From Acidobacteriota bacterium (lineage in GTDB: Bacteria > Acidobacteriota > Terriglobia > UBA7540): DNA of 14,316 nt. The stretch lies in NCBI GenBank assembly GCA_021827255.1, contig JAKAWO010000041.1, positions 1 through 14,316 on the forward strand, given 5' to 3'. A program made the translations under genes and the position numbers. Position 1 is the first letter of the stretch. Each line of letters begins with the position of its first letter. Positions 14,280 to 14,316 of the stretch are shown piece after piece. The notes below the pieces were generated by a model, which saw only the letters and a list, made by a program, of their open reading frames with translations, had not been told where the DNA came from and ran no database searches.

Positions 14280-14316
14280 CGCTTCCCCCCTCCTCGGCGC
14301 TCGGATAAAAATCCTG

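Noticed and set aside
1..14316. CRISPR array, tRNA, rRNA, insertion sequence or phage genes
   Set aside because: No regularly spaced repeats, cloverleaf-forming segments, rRNA signatures, transposase motifs or phage structural proteins were seen on reading both strands.

Overview
The window looks like chromosomal DNA from a GC-rich, Gram-negative bacterium, most likely an acidobacterium. This is inferred from gene content, not from a marker gene: a TonB-dependent receptor with an N-terminal carboxypeptidase-regulatory-like domain, the remnant of a NarL/LuxR-type regulator of a kind common in Acidobacteriota, a single-chain pyruvate:ferredoxin oxidoreductase, secreted glycan enzymes, and promoters with a TACAAT/GATAAT -10 element almost touching the start codon. 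I saw no tRNA, rRNA, CRISPR array, insertion sequence or phage gene.

Layout. Bases 1-192 hold only a weak partial ORF on the minus strand. purM (purine synthesis) lies at 193-1218 on the minus strand, with its own near-consensus promoter at 1230-1259. The spacer at 1219-1552 carries the C-terminal end of a decayed LuxR-type regulator on the minus strand. On the plus strand follow a TonB-dependent receptor (1553-4081) and an MFS exporter (4140-5453), the latter with its own extended -10 promoter. A 431-bp convergent spacer, visibly richer in A+T in its first part, holds an 11-bp inverted repeat and a clear rho-independent terminator. That terminator belongs to a small secreted lysine/proline-rich protein gene (5885-6073, minus). 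The 3' flank of the next gene holds a short tandem repeat. A large pyruvate:ferredoxin oxidoreductase gene (6408-9941, minus) has a perfect Shine-Dalgarno sequence and a CRP-like palindrome upstream. The 381-bp spacer beyond it has two strong hairpins, one resembling a REP element. The right end is a minus-strand pair: a GH2 exo-beta-D-glucosaminidase-like enzyme (11595-14279) followed by a lipoprotein aldose 1-epimerase (10323-11465).

How the genes fit together. The right-hand pair reads as an exported glycan-processing module: the GH2 enzyme would release amino sugars from chitosan-type oligomers, and the mutarotase would equilibrate the freed sugar anomers. The TonB-dependent receptor could import oligomers, but it is 6 kb away and on the other strand, so this is only a suggestion. 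purM and the oxidoreductase are housekeeping or central metabolism and do not form an operon with the rest. No complete novel system is evident. The items most worth following up are the small lysine-rich secreted protein, the truncated regulator, the CRP-like site before the oxidoreductase and the REP-like palindrome.
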